Shown here piece by piece: positions 25,278 through 33,499 of a DNA stretch of 64,000 nt (within the stretch, counting starts at the first letter, position 1; each line of letters opens with the position of its first letter). Source of the stretch: Acididesulfobacillus acetoxydans. GTDB lineage: Bacteria > Bacillota > Desulfitobacteriia > Desulfitobacteriales > Desulfitobacteriaceae. The notes under the pieces were generated by a model. That model worked only from the letters and a program-made list of their open reading frames with translations, had not been told where the DNA came from and made no database searches. The stretch lies in the NCBI RefSeq assembly GCF_900016645.1, contig NZ_CDGJ01000058.1; one strand, given 5' to 3'. Made by a program: the position numbers and the translations under genes.

Positions 25278-26438
25278 CTAGAGCCGGCGCTTGACGAAAC
25301 GGGAAATCCGCTCCAGGGCTTCTTCCAATTGTTCGGTCGAATAAGCGTAGGAGCAACGGACGTGTCCCTCCCCGGATGGTCCGAAAGCCGTTCCGGGTAC
25401 GACGGCGACTTTTTCCTCGCGCAGGAGTTGCTCGGCAAAATCTTCCGCCGAGAGGCGGGTTGCCGTGATGTCCGGGAAAACATAGAAGGCGCCGAGAGGC
25501 TCAAAACAGGATAAGCCCATCTCCCGCAGACCGTGTACCATGAGCCGCCGCCGGTGGTCATAGGTTTCCACCATCTCCCGTTTAGCTTGTTCGGCTGCGC
25601 GTAAAGCTTCAATGGCGGCTACCTGGGCCGTGATCGGAGCGCAAAGGATGGTGTATTGGTGAATGCGCGTCATGGCTTGAATTAGGTCGGACTGACCGGC
25701 CGCATAGCCGATGCGCCAACCCGTCATGGCGTAGGATTTGGAGAAGCCGCTTAGATGCAAGGTCCGGTCGCGCATGCCGGGAAGAGCGGCGAAGGCGGTA
25801 TGGGTCCCTTGGTAAGTGAGATCCGAGTAGATCTCATCGGAGAGGATCAAGAGGTCATGTTCGGCCGCGAATTGGGCGATGGGCAAGAGATCCTCCCGGG
25901 TCATGATCGCTCCCGTGGGATTGTTGGGGTAAGATAGGACGAGAAGTTTGGCCTCTGGTGAATAGACCCGCTGCAAATCCTCGACCCGCAAACGAAAATC
26001 CTGATCGGCCCGGGTAGGGACATAGCGAACACCGGCTCCTGCCAAGATAGCACAGGGACCGTAGGAGACATAGGAAGGGTCGGGAACCAGCACGATGTCC
26101 CCGGGTGAGAGCAGGGCGCGCATGGCTAGGTCCACCGCTTCGCTGGCGCCCACCGTCACGAGAATTTCCGTTTCGGGATTGTAGAGCATCCCCTGAGTTT
26201 TGGCCAAATGCTGGGTCAACTCCTGCCTGAGTTCAAGAAGACCGGCATTACTGGTATACATGGTCTGCCCTTGCTCCAAGGAGAAGATCCCGCTTTCCCG
26301 AACCGTCCAGGGAGTGACAAAATCCGGTTCCCCGACACCCAGGGAGATAATACCCTCCATGGTGGCGACGAGGTCGAAAAACTTACGGATGCCGGAAGGC
26401 GGCAGGTTCGCTACGGTAGAGTTGAGATAGTGTCTCAC
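25278..26438 (-). CDS. Pyridoxal-phosphate aminotransferase, class I/II
   Basis: A 386-residue fold-type I aminotransferase. Signatures: SYPNNPTGAIM, LSDEIYSDLTYQG, the Schiff-base Lys in LSGFSKSYAMTGWRIGYAAG, and the C-terminal Arg in EGHVRCSYAYS. The N-terminal SGIRKFFDLVATMEGIISLGVGEPDF matches the Lrp-linked aminotransferases of Firmicutes (PatA-like), perhaps acting on aromatic or branched amino acids. The start overlaps the upstream Lrp gene by 4 bp, so the two are translationally coupled. Confidence 0.93.
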   Translation of the reverse strand: MRHYLNSTVANLPPSGIRKFFDLVATMEGIISLGVGEPDFVTPWTVRESGIFSLEQGQTMYTSNAGLLELRQELTQHLAKTQGMLYNPETEILVTVGASEAVDLAMRALLSPGDIVLVPDPSYVSYGPCAILAGAGVRYVPTRADQDFRLRVEDLQRVYSPEAKLLVLSYPNNPTGAIMTREDLLPIAQFAAEHDLLILSDEIYSDLTYQGTHTAFAALPGMRDRTLHLSGFSKSYAMTGWRIGYAAGQSDLIQAMTRIHQYTILCAPITAQVAAIEALRAAEQAKREMVETYDHRRRLMVHGLREMGLSCFEPLGAFYVFPDITATRLSAEDFAEQLLREEKVAVVPGTAFGPSGEGHVRCSYAYSTEQLEEALERISRFVKRRL

Positions 26439-26932
26439 GGTGAAACCATGAGACGTTGAGGCGTCTCGTCTCCCCCGGTGAGTTCAACCCCATCCTGCTT
26501 ATAGCGGCGCAGGACAAAATGGGTAGCCGTGCTCTGTATATGTTCGAGAGGGGCAAGTTTTTCCGCGACAAAGAGCGCCACTTCCTGCATGGTACGGCCC
26601 TCAATGAGGAGAGAGAGGTCGTATCCGCCGGATATGAGATAAACTGCTTTAATCTCGGCGAATTTTTGCAGGCGCCGGGCGATCTTGTCAAAACCGAATC
26701 CGCGTTGGGGCAGGACTTTGACATCGATGAGGGCGGAGACTTTTTCATCCCCGGTGCGATCCCAATTGATTAAAGGACGGTATTGGACAATGACCTTCTC
26801 TTTTTCCCATTCGTGAATGCGGGTCGTAATATGTTCCACACTTAGGCCCGTCTGAATGGAGAGCTCTTGTGGCGTCAAACGGCAATCCTGTTCCAACAGT
26901 TTGAGCAGGCGCCGGTCCGGTTCTGAAAGCAT
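26435..26932 (-). CDS. Lrp/AsnC-family transcriptional regulator
   Basis: A 165-residue regulator with an N-terminal winged HTH (LLKLLEQDCRLTPQELSIQTGLSVEHITTRI) and a RAM ligand-binding domain (GFDKIARRLQKF, AVYLISGGYDLSLLIEG). It overlaps the aminotransferase by 4 bp and very likely responds to an amino acid handled by that enzyme. AAAGGAGGG precedes the ATG. A weak promoter (TTGTTC-N18-TATTAT) lies near 26985-27014 on the minus strand. Confidence 0.93.
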   Translation of the reverse strand: MLSEPDRRLLKLLEQDCRLTPQELSIQTGLSVEHITTRIHEWEKEKVIVQYRPLINWDRTGDEKVSALIDVKVLPQRGFGFDKIARRLQKFAEIKAVYLISGGYDLSLLIEGRTMQEVALFVAEKLAPLEHIQSTATHFVLRRYKQDGVELTGGDETPQRLMVSP

Positions 26933-27181
26933 GGTTAGCCCTCCTTTTGAAATTTAAGCAGGATATGCGTCTTGCATAACAACATAATAGCATAGGTACC
27001 TGTGATAGAACAAGAGTGTCCCGTCTGATCTTCTGGGTCTGGCGCTTCCGGCCAACGGAAAGAACGAATTCGGGATCTTATTCGGGGTGGGGGTACGGCC
27101 GGTGACCCTTCTACTCTAGCAAAAAAAGAGGCGAATATCCACGGGCACCGGCAAAATATCGCCTGGTGTCGGCACAATTAT

Positions 27182-27211
27182 TTGGGTTTCCCCTCATTTT
27201 CAGGTTATAAT
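27182..27211 (+). promoter_or_regulatory. Sigma-A promoter for trmL
   Basis: TTGGGT (27182-27187), an 18-nt spacer and a perfect TATAAT (27206-27211), about 33 bp upstream of the TTG start of trmL. Confidence 0.5.
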
Positions 27212-27243
27212 AGGGACAGACAATTTGATAGTGAGGGGATATT

Positions 27244-27714
27244 TTGACGAAGGCCTTGCATGTGGTGATGGTGGAACCGGAAATTCCACCCAACACGGGA
27301 AATGTTGCCAGGCTCTGTGCCGCGACGGGCGCGTCGCTTCATCTGGTTAAACCGTTGGGTTTCAGCATCAGTGACCGGCAATTAAAAAGAGCCGGGCTTG
27401 ATTATTGGCATTTGCTTGATGTTCACGTATATGAAGACTTTGCCGAATTTGAACAAGAGAATCCGTCGGGTCGCCGTTATCTGGCTACAACCAAAGCGAA
27501 GCAGGCCTATTCCGAGATGCATTTTGAACCCGGAAGCTATTTGTTATTCGGAAAAGAAACGAAGGGGTTGGCCCCGGAAATCCTGGCCCGCTATCCGGAG
27601 ACGGTGATGAGACTGCCGATGATTCACGGAGCACGCTCGCTTAATCTTGCCAATTCGGTGGCCGTGGTGGTCTACGAGGCCTTGCGGCAGTGGGGTTTTC
27701 CGGGGCTGGAATAG
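27244..27714 (+). CDS. trmL: tRNA (cytidine(34)-2'-O)-methyltransferase TrmL
   Basis: A 156-residue SPOUT-class methyltransferase that modifies the wobble base of tRNA-Leu isoacceptors, interesting because a tRNA-Leu(CAA), a known type of TrmL substrate, is encoded in this window. Motifs: VEPEIPPNTGNVARLCAATG at the N-terminus, LLFGKETKGLAPEIL, and the knot motif ARSLNLANSVAVVVYEALRQ. The length is standard. TTG start preceded by GAGGGGAT; monocistronic or followed loosely by the next phosphorylase gene. Confidence 0.95.
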   Translation: MTKALHVVMVEPEIPPNTGNVARLCAATGASLHLVKPLGFSISDRQLKRAGLDYWHLLDVHVYEDFAEFEQENPSGRRYLATTKAKQAYSEMHFEPGSYLLFGKETKGLAPEILARYPETVMRLPMIHGARSLNLANSVAVVVYEALRQWGFPGLE

Positions 27715-27956
27715 GCGGGCGGAATACTCAGGCTCCGGTGCGGAGTCGGGGTTAAGTGCGAAGCCTGCAGTCCGGGTGCAGTGCGAAGCTTTTGGTTTGG
27801 TTCGGAGTTTTGGTTTGGGGCGACGCCCGCAGTCGGGGTGCGGAGGGCTCTCTATGGAAATTTTGACAGGCCGGGTTGCGGCTGGGGTCGATTTTGTGCG
27901 GTTTTCGCACCGGGATTGTGGCGGGTGTGCTCTTGGTGAACAGGGGGGTTTTAACG

Positions 27957-28781
27957 GTGCTGCCAAGAATTGATGTGGGGATCATTGCGGGTTCAAGTAC
28001 GAATGCCATTTCTTTTCCCGAAGATTTAAAGGAGCCGGGGGTCGAGATGAAAGCCGAGAAGCTGGTCATTCCCACGCCTTTCGGAGACTCGCCGGAGTTT
28101 GTTCATTTCAGCTATGCGGGCAAAGAGATTCTCACCTGCCGTATGCACGGGTGGAGGGAAGGAGTGAGCCGGGCCGACGCCTCAAGGCAGATCTTTTGGG
28201 TTTTTCACGGGAGTGGTGTGCGTTATGTCTTGACCGAGGGGGGAGTCGGTGCCGTCAACCATCTCCTGAAGCCTAGGGATATTGTGCTCCCGGATGATTA
28301 CCTGGATTTCTCATTACGCAAAGACGTTTCCTTGGGGCTGCCTTACCTTTTGACTATGCGCCAGCCGATTTGTCCGGACTTGTCTGACGCACTTTATGCC
28401 GGCATCAGGGAAAACACTCCTCCGGGTTATGTGTTTCGCCGTGGGGTGTACGCCTGTACGGATGGCAGGCATTTTGAGAGCCCGGCCGAGGTACGGATGC
28501 TGAAACAATTAGGAGCCGATGTCGTCGGGCAGTCTTTGTGCCCTGAGGTGTATTTGGCGCGGGAGATCGGGGCTCACTATGCCTCGATTCAACTCGTGGT
28601 CAATTTCGCTGAGGGAATCGTCGAAGATTGGAAACATGAGGAACTGGCGGACATCTTTTATAATGAAGCGAAGTGGGCCGGCCGGACTTTGCTCCGGGCC
28701 GTGACTCGGATCCCGCCGGAATTCTCCTGTGCCTGCCTGGATTTGCGGCAGCAGACCATGCTGCGGGACCACAAGGAATAA
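27957..28781 (+). CDS. Nucleoside phosphorylase of the MTAP/PNP family
   Basis: A 274-residue phosphorylase: IDVGIIAGSST at the N-terminus, then PTPFGDSPEFVHFSYAGKEILTCRMHGW, HLLKPRDIVLPDDYLDF and VVGQSLCPEVYLAREIGAHYASIQLVVNFAEG. The MTAP family cleaves methylthioadenosine or purine nucleosides with phosphate. The usual GTEGPRFET-type motif reads GVYACTDGRHFESPAEV here, so this is a divergent member and the substrate is uncertain. GTG 27957 follows GGGGGG; the longer frame from 27876 is not needed. The preceding 200 bp contain degenerate CGGAGT-type repeats. Confidence 0.7.
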   Translation: MLPRIDVGIIAGSSTNAISFPEDLKEPGVEMKAEKLVIPTPFGDSPEFVHFSYAGKEILTCRMHGWREGVSRADASRQIFWVFHGSGVRYVLTEGGVGAVNHLLKPRDIVLPDDYLDFSLRKDVSLGLPYLLTMRQPICPDLSDALYAGIRENTPPGYVFRRGVYACTDGRHFESPAEVRMLKQLGADVVGQSLCPEVYLAREIGAHYASIQLVVNFAEGIVEDWKHEELADIFYNEAKWAGRTLLRAVTRIPPEFSCACLDLRQQTMLRDHKE

Positions 28782-28843
28782 TACTTCAAGGAAAACCACC
28801 ATAGTTTAATGAAACTTGAAGATGATACTTTAAGGAGAGCGGT

Positions 28844-29872
28844 ATGTCTTATTGGCTGACTTTTGCCCTGGCTTTGTTCTTGGCGGTAGTTGCCACACCT
28901 TTATCCATCCTCCTGGCGAAAAGATGGGGGGCCATTGATTATCCGGGCGCGCGCCGGGTGCACAAGCACCCCATTCCCCGCCTGGGGGGCGTGGCCATCT
29001 ATGTGGCTTTTTGGTTGACGGCGGCAGTGACTCAAAAATGGGATCAGACGCTGTCAGGGCTCTTTCTGGGCAGCAGTCTCATTTTGGCCGTCGGAATTTG
29101 GGATGATGTGCGAGGCATGAGGCCGCTGGTGAAACTTATCTGGCAGATTGCGGCCGCGGCCATTCTCCTTTTTTTCGGTTTTTCCATGGACCAGATTTCC
29201 CTGCCCTTGGTCCGCAGCCTGAGCCTGGGTGGCTTGGGCTTGGTGCTGGTGGTCTTTTGGGTCGTGGGTCTTGTGAACACCGTGAATATCTCGGACGGTT
29301 TGGACGGCTTGGCTGCGGGCATCTGTTTCGAAGCGGCGCTCTTGCTCTTTTGGTCGGCCAGCCGCATACATCAGGTTCCGGCCGCCCACTGGACTTTGGC
29401 TTTGGCCGGAGCCGCTTTGGGTTTCCTCTTCTTTAATTTTCACCCGGCTCGGGTCTTCATGGGAGATTCCGGCAGTATGTTCATGGGCTACATGATCGGC
29501 GGGATCTCGATTGCCGGGCTCTTGAAGACCGCAACGATCCTGGGTTTGGTCTTTCCTCTCCTGGTTTTGGGTATGCCTTTGGCCGATCTCACGTTTGCTA
29601 TCGTCCGGCGCAAACTGCGGGGCTCTCCCATTGCCTCCGCCGATCGCGGGCACTTGCACCACCGCCTCTTGGACGCGGGACTTACGCAGCGGCAAGCGGT
29701 GCTGCTCATGTATGGAATCAGTGCCTGCTTTGGCCTGACGGCTGTCCTGGGGGCGACCGGGTACTGGGTTTGGGCGGCTGCCTTGCTCGTAGCGGATTTT
29801 GCCCTTCTCTTGGTGATCTTGTTCCGGCGAACCGCCGTGCTGTTGGCGTTTAGCCGCCGGCATTCGAAATGA
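28844..29872 (+). CDS. MraY/WecA/TagO-family glycosyl-1-phosphate transferase
   Basis: A 342-residue membrane protein with about ten helices. It transfers a sugar 1-phosphate (commonly GlcNAc-1-P) to undecaprenyl phosphate at the cytoplasmic face, the first step of wall teichoic acid or similar polymers. Motifs: RRVHKHPIPRLGG, IWDDVRGMRPLVKL, TVNISDGLDGLAAGI, FHPARVFMGDSGSMFMGYMIG, and the DRGHLHHRLLDAGL His block, which points to WecA/TagO rather than MraY. AAGGAGAG precedes the ATG. The nearby dlt operon also concerns teichoic acid, but they are 16 kb apart. Confidence 0.92.
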   Translation: MSYWLTFALALFLAVVATPLSILLAKRWGAIDYPGARRVHKHPIPRLGGVAIYVAFWLTAAVTQKWDQTLSGLFLGSSLILAVGIWDDVRGMRPLVKLIWQIAAAAILLFFGFSMDQISLPLVRSLSLGGLGLVLVVFWVVGLVNTVNISDGLDGLAAGICFEAALLLFWSASRIHQVPAAHWTLALAGAALGFLFFNFHPARVFMGDSGSMFMGYMIGGISIAGLLKTATILGLVFPLLVLGMPLADLTFAIVRRKLRGSPIASADRGHLHHRLLDAGLTQRQAVLLMYGISACFGLTAVLGATGYWVWAAALLVADFALLLVILFRRTAVLLAFSRRHSK

Positions 29873-30005
29873 CCTGCCTGAGCGGTCGCTTGCGTTGAGA
29901 CTTAGGCTTGTAAACGTTGCCGGGGCATCAGGGGTTTGCGGTCGGACAGAGATGCCGGCCATGGGGTTAACTAGGGGCCAAAATCCCGGGATCTAGAGAA
30001 TATAC

Positions 30006-31073
30006 TTGACGCTTGAGGTTTTCGCGGTCCGTGCCTGGGTTGGGCTCTTGTCGCTTGTGCTTTTTTGGGTTGTGCCCGTTTGCTTTACTTCCGCATATCA
30101 TAAGGCGGAAGGGGGGAGCGCCGTGGCATTGAAAGCTTTGGCTTTTTACAACGGCCTTGATGAGCGGGCGGGAGGATTTGGGTATTTGGAGCGTTATGGC
30201 AGCCTTTTGACTTACTTAGCGGTGTTCCAAATCGGAATAGAGAGTAACGGGCAGTTAAACGGGAGAGTAAGCCCAGTTTTGATCCAGGAGGCACACCATA
30301 TGGGTGTGAAAGTATTGCCTGTTTTCAGCAATATTGGGAGACAAGGGCAGTTTTCCGTCCCTGTGCTCAGCCGGCTAATGCGAGATTCTGCGTTTTCGGA
30401 TCTAGTTTGGCAGAATATTCGCAACAGTGTCCTAAGCATGCACTGCTACGGGGTCAACCTGGACTTGGAAAGGGCTCGTTCCGAGGACAGAGCGCTGTTT
30501 ACCCGTTTCCTCAACGATTGGGGTCAAAGATTCCAGCGTGAGAAGTTGGCGGTAACCCTCAATGTGCCGGCTAAGACTTCTGATGAGCCGCAAAAGGCGT
30601 GGTCAGGCGTTTTTGACTACACTTCGATCAGTCAGAACATGAACGCGGTGATTGTTATGGCTTATGAGGAGCATTGGCCCGGAAGCCCGCCGGGATCGGT
30701 GGCCTCGCTGCCCTGGGTGACGGCGGTCGTAGATTACGCTTTGGAGAATATGCCGGCAGATAAAATATTCCTCGGCTTGGGACTTTACGGCTACGATTGG
30801 TCGGAAAGGGGCGGGGCGCGGGCCCTGAGCTATCGGCGGGCACTCGAGATCGCCGGTCGGTATAGAGCGCCCCTGCATTGGGATGCCCAGCAGCACAGCA
30901 CTTATTTTACCTACGAGACGACGGGGGTCAGGCATACGGTATATTTCGAGGATCCCAGAAGCACCGGGGAAAAGTTGGACCTCGCGCAGGACAGGGGGTT
31001 GGCGGGAGTGGCCATTTGGGACCTCGACCTAAGCTACCCTGAGTTCTGGGAGGTCTTGCGCAGGTACGTCTGA
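30006..31073 (+). CDS. Secreted glycoside hydrolase family 18 protein (spore cortex/coat type)
   Basis: A 355-residue protein with a hydrophobic N-terminal segment (residues ~10-30), probably a signal peptide or anchor. The GH18 core follows: YGVNLDLERARSEDR with the catalytic Glu, VIVMAYEEHW, and a C-terminal GVAIWDLDLSYPEFW. It resembles YaaH/SleL-like enzymes that cut N-acetylglucosaminidic bonds in spore peptidoglycan, but it lacks LysM domains. The TTG start at 30006 has no strong ribosome site, so the true start is uncertain. Confidence 0.8.
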   Translation: MTLEVFAVRAWVGLLSLVLFWVVPVCFTSAYHKAEGGSAVALKALAFYNGLDERAGGFGYLERYGSLLTYLAVFQIGIESNGQLNGRVSPVLIQEAHHMGVKVLPVFSNIGRQGQFSVPVLSRLMRDSAFSDLVWQNIRNSVLSMHCYGVNLDLERARSEDRALFTRFLNDWGQRFQREKLAVTLNVPAKTSDEPQKAWSGVFDYTSISQNMNAVIVMAYEEHWPGSPPGSVASLPWVTAVVDYALENMPADKIFLGLGLYGYDWSERGGARALSYRRALEIAGRYRAPLHWDAQQHSTYFTYETTGVRHTVYFEDPRSTGEKLDLAQDRGLAGVAIWDLDLSYPEFWEVLRRYV

Positions 31074-31086
31074 TTTTACTCCTGAC

Positions 31087-31138
31087 TCCTAACCCCTAAC
31101 CCCTAACCCTTAACCGCTAACCCCTAACCCCTAACCCC
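31087..31138. repeat. Telomere-like heptamer array
   Basis: About seven consecutive CCCTAAC-like heptamers, two of them diverged (CCCTTAA, CCGCTAA), directly after the GH18 stop. It is a micro- or minisatellite with no ORF. Resemblance to eukaryotic telomeric DNA is coincidental. Confidence 0.85.
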
Positions 31139-31286
31139 AGCCTCCGGCCTTTGGCTGCGCGGACATTGTCGCCCCCCGTGCCGCCCAGTTCTCCGAGAGG
31201 TAAAAGTCTTGACCGCTCTGCGAAAAGATCGATTCGCTCTGCATGGGAAATTGCTAAACATGGGGTCATTTTGCGAAATTGCCTTG

Positions 31287-31322
31287 TTATCCCGCTGGAT
31301 TCATCCGGCGGGATAATTTTTT
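31287..31322 (+). terminator. Strong intrinsic terminator
   Basis: TTATCCCGCTGGA pairs with TCCGGCGGGATAA (13 bp, one G-T pair) around a TTCA loop, followed by TTTTTT. It ends transcription from the GH18 side before the small spore-protein genes. Confidence 0.8.
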
Positions 31323-31359
31323 CGCAAATAGGCAAGACTTTAGCTGAGGAGATGAAGAC

Positions 31360-31503
31360 ATGACGCGGAAATTATGCCAAGCCGGATGCCTTTATGCCAT
31401 AGACGGCCGCTGCCGTTTGGAATACCGCTTGGGTGAACATGAACCCGTTTGCCCATTCTTTGAAAAAGATATTCAGAGCTACCACGGAGGTGCCAACCGA
31501 TGA
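31360..31503 (+). CDS. Small cysteine-rich protein, 47 aa
   Basis: An ORF of 47 residues with four cysteines spaced as in a small metal-binding knuckle: CQAGCLYAIDGRC then CPFF. It starts at ATG 31360 after GAGGAG and its stop overlaps the next start as ATGA, so translation is coupled to the SASP-like gene. I know similar short Cys proteins in spore-forming clostridia but no function. Confidence 0.6.
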   Translation: MTRKLCQAGCLYAIDGRCRLEYRLGEHEPVCPFFEKDIQSYHGGANR

Positions 31504-31685
31504 AAGAGAAAAAGCCGCGCTTGAAAAGAATTGACCCCTTGGAACCACTCAAGATGGAGATCGCCGCCGAACTGGGGCTATTGGAACAGGCCCAGTCGAA
31601 GGGCTGGGATTCCCTGAGCGCCAAGGAGGCGGGAAGAATCGGCGGACTCATGGCTCAGCGGCGCCGCCATGACAACAGAGGTTAA
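31500..31685 (+). CDS. Small acid-soluble spore protein, alpha/beta-type-like
   Basis: A 61-residue basic protein. LEPLKMEIAAELGLLEQAQSKGW and LSAKEAGRIGGLMAQ follow the two-helix pattern of alpha/beta-type SASPs, including the EIAxELG germination-protease site and the GxIGG segment. SASPs coat spore DNA and protect it. The protein has a basic N-terminus not typical of SspA/B, so it belongs to a minor class. Coupled to the cysteine-rich gene by ATGA overlap. Confidence 0.75.
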   Translation: MKEKKPRLKRIDPLEPLKMEIAAELGLLEQAQSKGWDSLSAKEAGRIGGLMAQRRRHDNRG

Positions 31686-31857
31686 AAGAACCGTGTAATG
31701 GCTGAGCGGATGGGGGCAAGATCCTGTCAAGTGTGGAATTCTGTCGAGTGTGATATAATACGGTCAGGCGAGCGGCTGGGGAGCGGGGCCGGCCAGAAGC
31801 TGGATCCGTCCGCCCGGCCGGGCCCGAATCCATAAAATATGGTGGGGAGCGTTACTT

Positions 31858-33174
31858 TTGAGCCAAACAAAGCATCAGCAGATTTTGAGCTTTATTGAAA
31901 ACTTGGGTATTGGCAGCAAGGTTTCTGTGCGTTTTATCGCAAAAGAGCTGGATGTCAGCGAGGGTACGGCTTACCGGGCGATCAAAGAGGCGGAGACCAA
32001 AGGGTTTGTGCGCTCCATTCCCAAAGTCGGTACGATTCGCATCGAAGGAGTGAAAGAGCGCCAGATCGAGGATCTGACCCTGCACGAGGTCTCTCAGATC
32101 GTGGAAGGGATTGTCTCTTGCGGAGCCGAACGCCTGAACCAGTCGCCCAATAAGTTTCTGATCGCGGCCATGGAACTGGAGGCCATGAAGCGCTATCTGG
32201 AGGAAGATTCCTTGTGTATTGTGGGCAATCGCCACGATGCGCAGAAATTGACTTTGGAATACGGAGCATCCCTCCTGATCACGGGAGGTTTGGAACCGGA
32301 AGAGGACATTTTGGAACTGGCCCGTGCAAAAGGGCTGGTCGTCATCCAGTCTCCCTATGATACCTTCGCTGTGACGACCATGATCAACCGCGCCCTTTAC
32401 GACCGTCTCATTGAGAAAGAACTTATTCTTGTAGAAGACGTCATGGTCGGGGATGTCATTTATGTCACCGATGAAATGACGGTGGGGGACTGGCATCAAC
32501 TTTCGTCCCAAACCGGACACAGCCGCTTTCCGGTAGTGAATGAGGAGATGGAAGTCATCGGCTTGATCACGGCGGTGGAAGTGGCGGGGGCTGAGTGGGC
32601 AACCCCGGTGACGGAAGTGATGAATGCCAAACCTTTTTGTGTCGGGCGGGATGATTCGGTCACGCACATTTCCCGGATCATGGTCTGGGAAGGTTGGGAA
32701 ATAGCGGTTGTGGTCGAACGGGGAAAACTGGTCGGGATCCTCAGTCTGCAGGATGTGATAGAGGCCTATCAACAGGTGCAGAAACAGCCGCAGTTCGGGG
32801 AGACGGTCGATAACTTGATTCTAAGCGGCTTTCGTTATGTGGAGGATCAGAATCACCTGACAATTGAAGGTGAGATTACCCGCTTTATGGTGAACGAATT
32901 CGGCTCTATGAGTTGCGGGGTTCTCGTGACAGTGATGAATATGGTCGGCTACATAGCCCTGCGCAAACAATACCGCCTGGACGCGATTACGGAAAACTTC
33001 ACCCTTTATCAACTGCAGCCGGTGGAAGTCGGGACCCAAATCCGGATTTCAGGAAAGCTCCTCCTGGTGGCCAAGAAACATTGCAATATTGAAATTGAAG
33101 TGGTAAACGGGGAAGGAACTCTATTGGCTAAGGGGCTGATGACTGCCCGCATCGGGGACAAAAAACTGGCCTGA
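31858..33174 (+). CDS. DRTGG/CBS-domain regulator (YtoI-like)
   Basis: A 438-residue four-module protein: N-terminal HTH (residues 1-65, VRFIAKELDVSEGTAYRAIKEAE), a DRTGG domain (~70-180, here ASLLITGG), a CBS pair (~195-310, binds adenine nucleotides), and a hot-dog thioesterase-like domain (~320-435). The same order is found in B. subtilis YtoI. It probably couples an adenine-nucleotide signal to transcription, with targets unknown. TTG 31858 follows GGTGGGGAG. The next gene is dnaE, an arrangement frequent in this group. Confidence 0.88.
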   Translation: MSQTKHQQILSFIENLGIGSKVSVRFIAKELDVSEGTAYRAIKEAETKGFVRSIPKVGTIRIEGVKERQIEDLTLHEVSQIVEGIVSCGAERLNQSPNKFLIAAMELEAMKRYLEEDSLCIVGNRHDAQKLTLEYGASLLITGGLEPEEDILELARAKGLVVIQSPYDTFAVTTMINRALYDRLIEKELILVEDVMVGDVIYVTDEMTVGDWHQLSSQTGHSRFPVVNEEMEVIGLITAVEVAGAEWATPVTEVMNAKPFCVGRDDSVTHISRIMVWEGWEIAVVVERGKLVGILSLQDVIEAYQQVQKQPQFGETVDNLILSGFRYVEDQNHLTIEGEITRFMVNEFGSMSCGVLVTVMNMVGYIALRKQYRLDAITENFTLYQLQPVEVGTQIRISGKLLLVAKKHCNIEIEVVNGEGTLLAKGLMTARIGDKKLA

Positions 33175-33425
33175 GAGTTTATCGGCTGATCGAGTAAGGA
33201 TGCAGTCGGGTCGGAGAGGTTTACGGCTCGGGTAAGAGCGGTTCCGCCGAAGTCAGCCGCCCCGGGGAAGTATGCCGCTGCGCGATTTCGCTCTTCGGGG
33301 GATTGAGCTCTCCGAGAGAGTCGGTTTCCCGGAGGAGCGGGCCGCCACGGAAGCGCTCATGAGACAAAGAATAGGGGGGACTGTGTACAGGTCTGCCTAA
33401 GGGAAACCTTTGGCCTTTGTATGGG
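33175..33425. other. Intergenic region before dnaE
   Basis: No gene is supported. It contains GC-rich degenerate CGGAG-type repeats and ends in the dnaE promoter. Confidence 0.35.
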
Positions 33426-33454
33426 TTGATCGCGCTTGCATGCCGGGGTAAATT
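33426..33454 (+). promoter_or_regulatory. Sigma-A promoter for dnaE
   Basis: TTGATC (33426-33431), 17-nt spacer, TAAATT (33449-33454), 46 bp upstream of the preferred GTG start. Confidence 0.5.
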
Positions 33455-33499
33455 ATGGGATAGTTAGGAGGAACGGAGATTGAGCGGAGGGTGAAAAGT

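Noticed and set aside
31087..31138. Telomere-like CCCTAAC repeats as a replicon end
   Set aside because: The array is about 52 bp, internal and flanked by ordinary genes on both sides; a plain micro/minisatellite is simpler.
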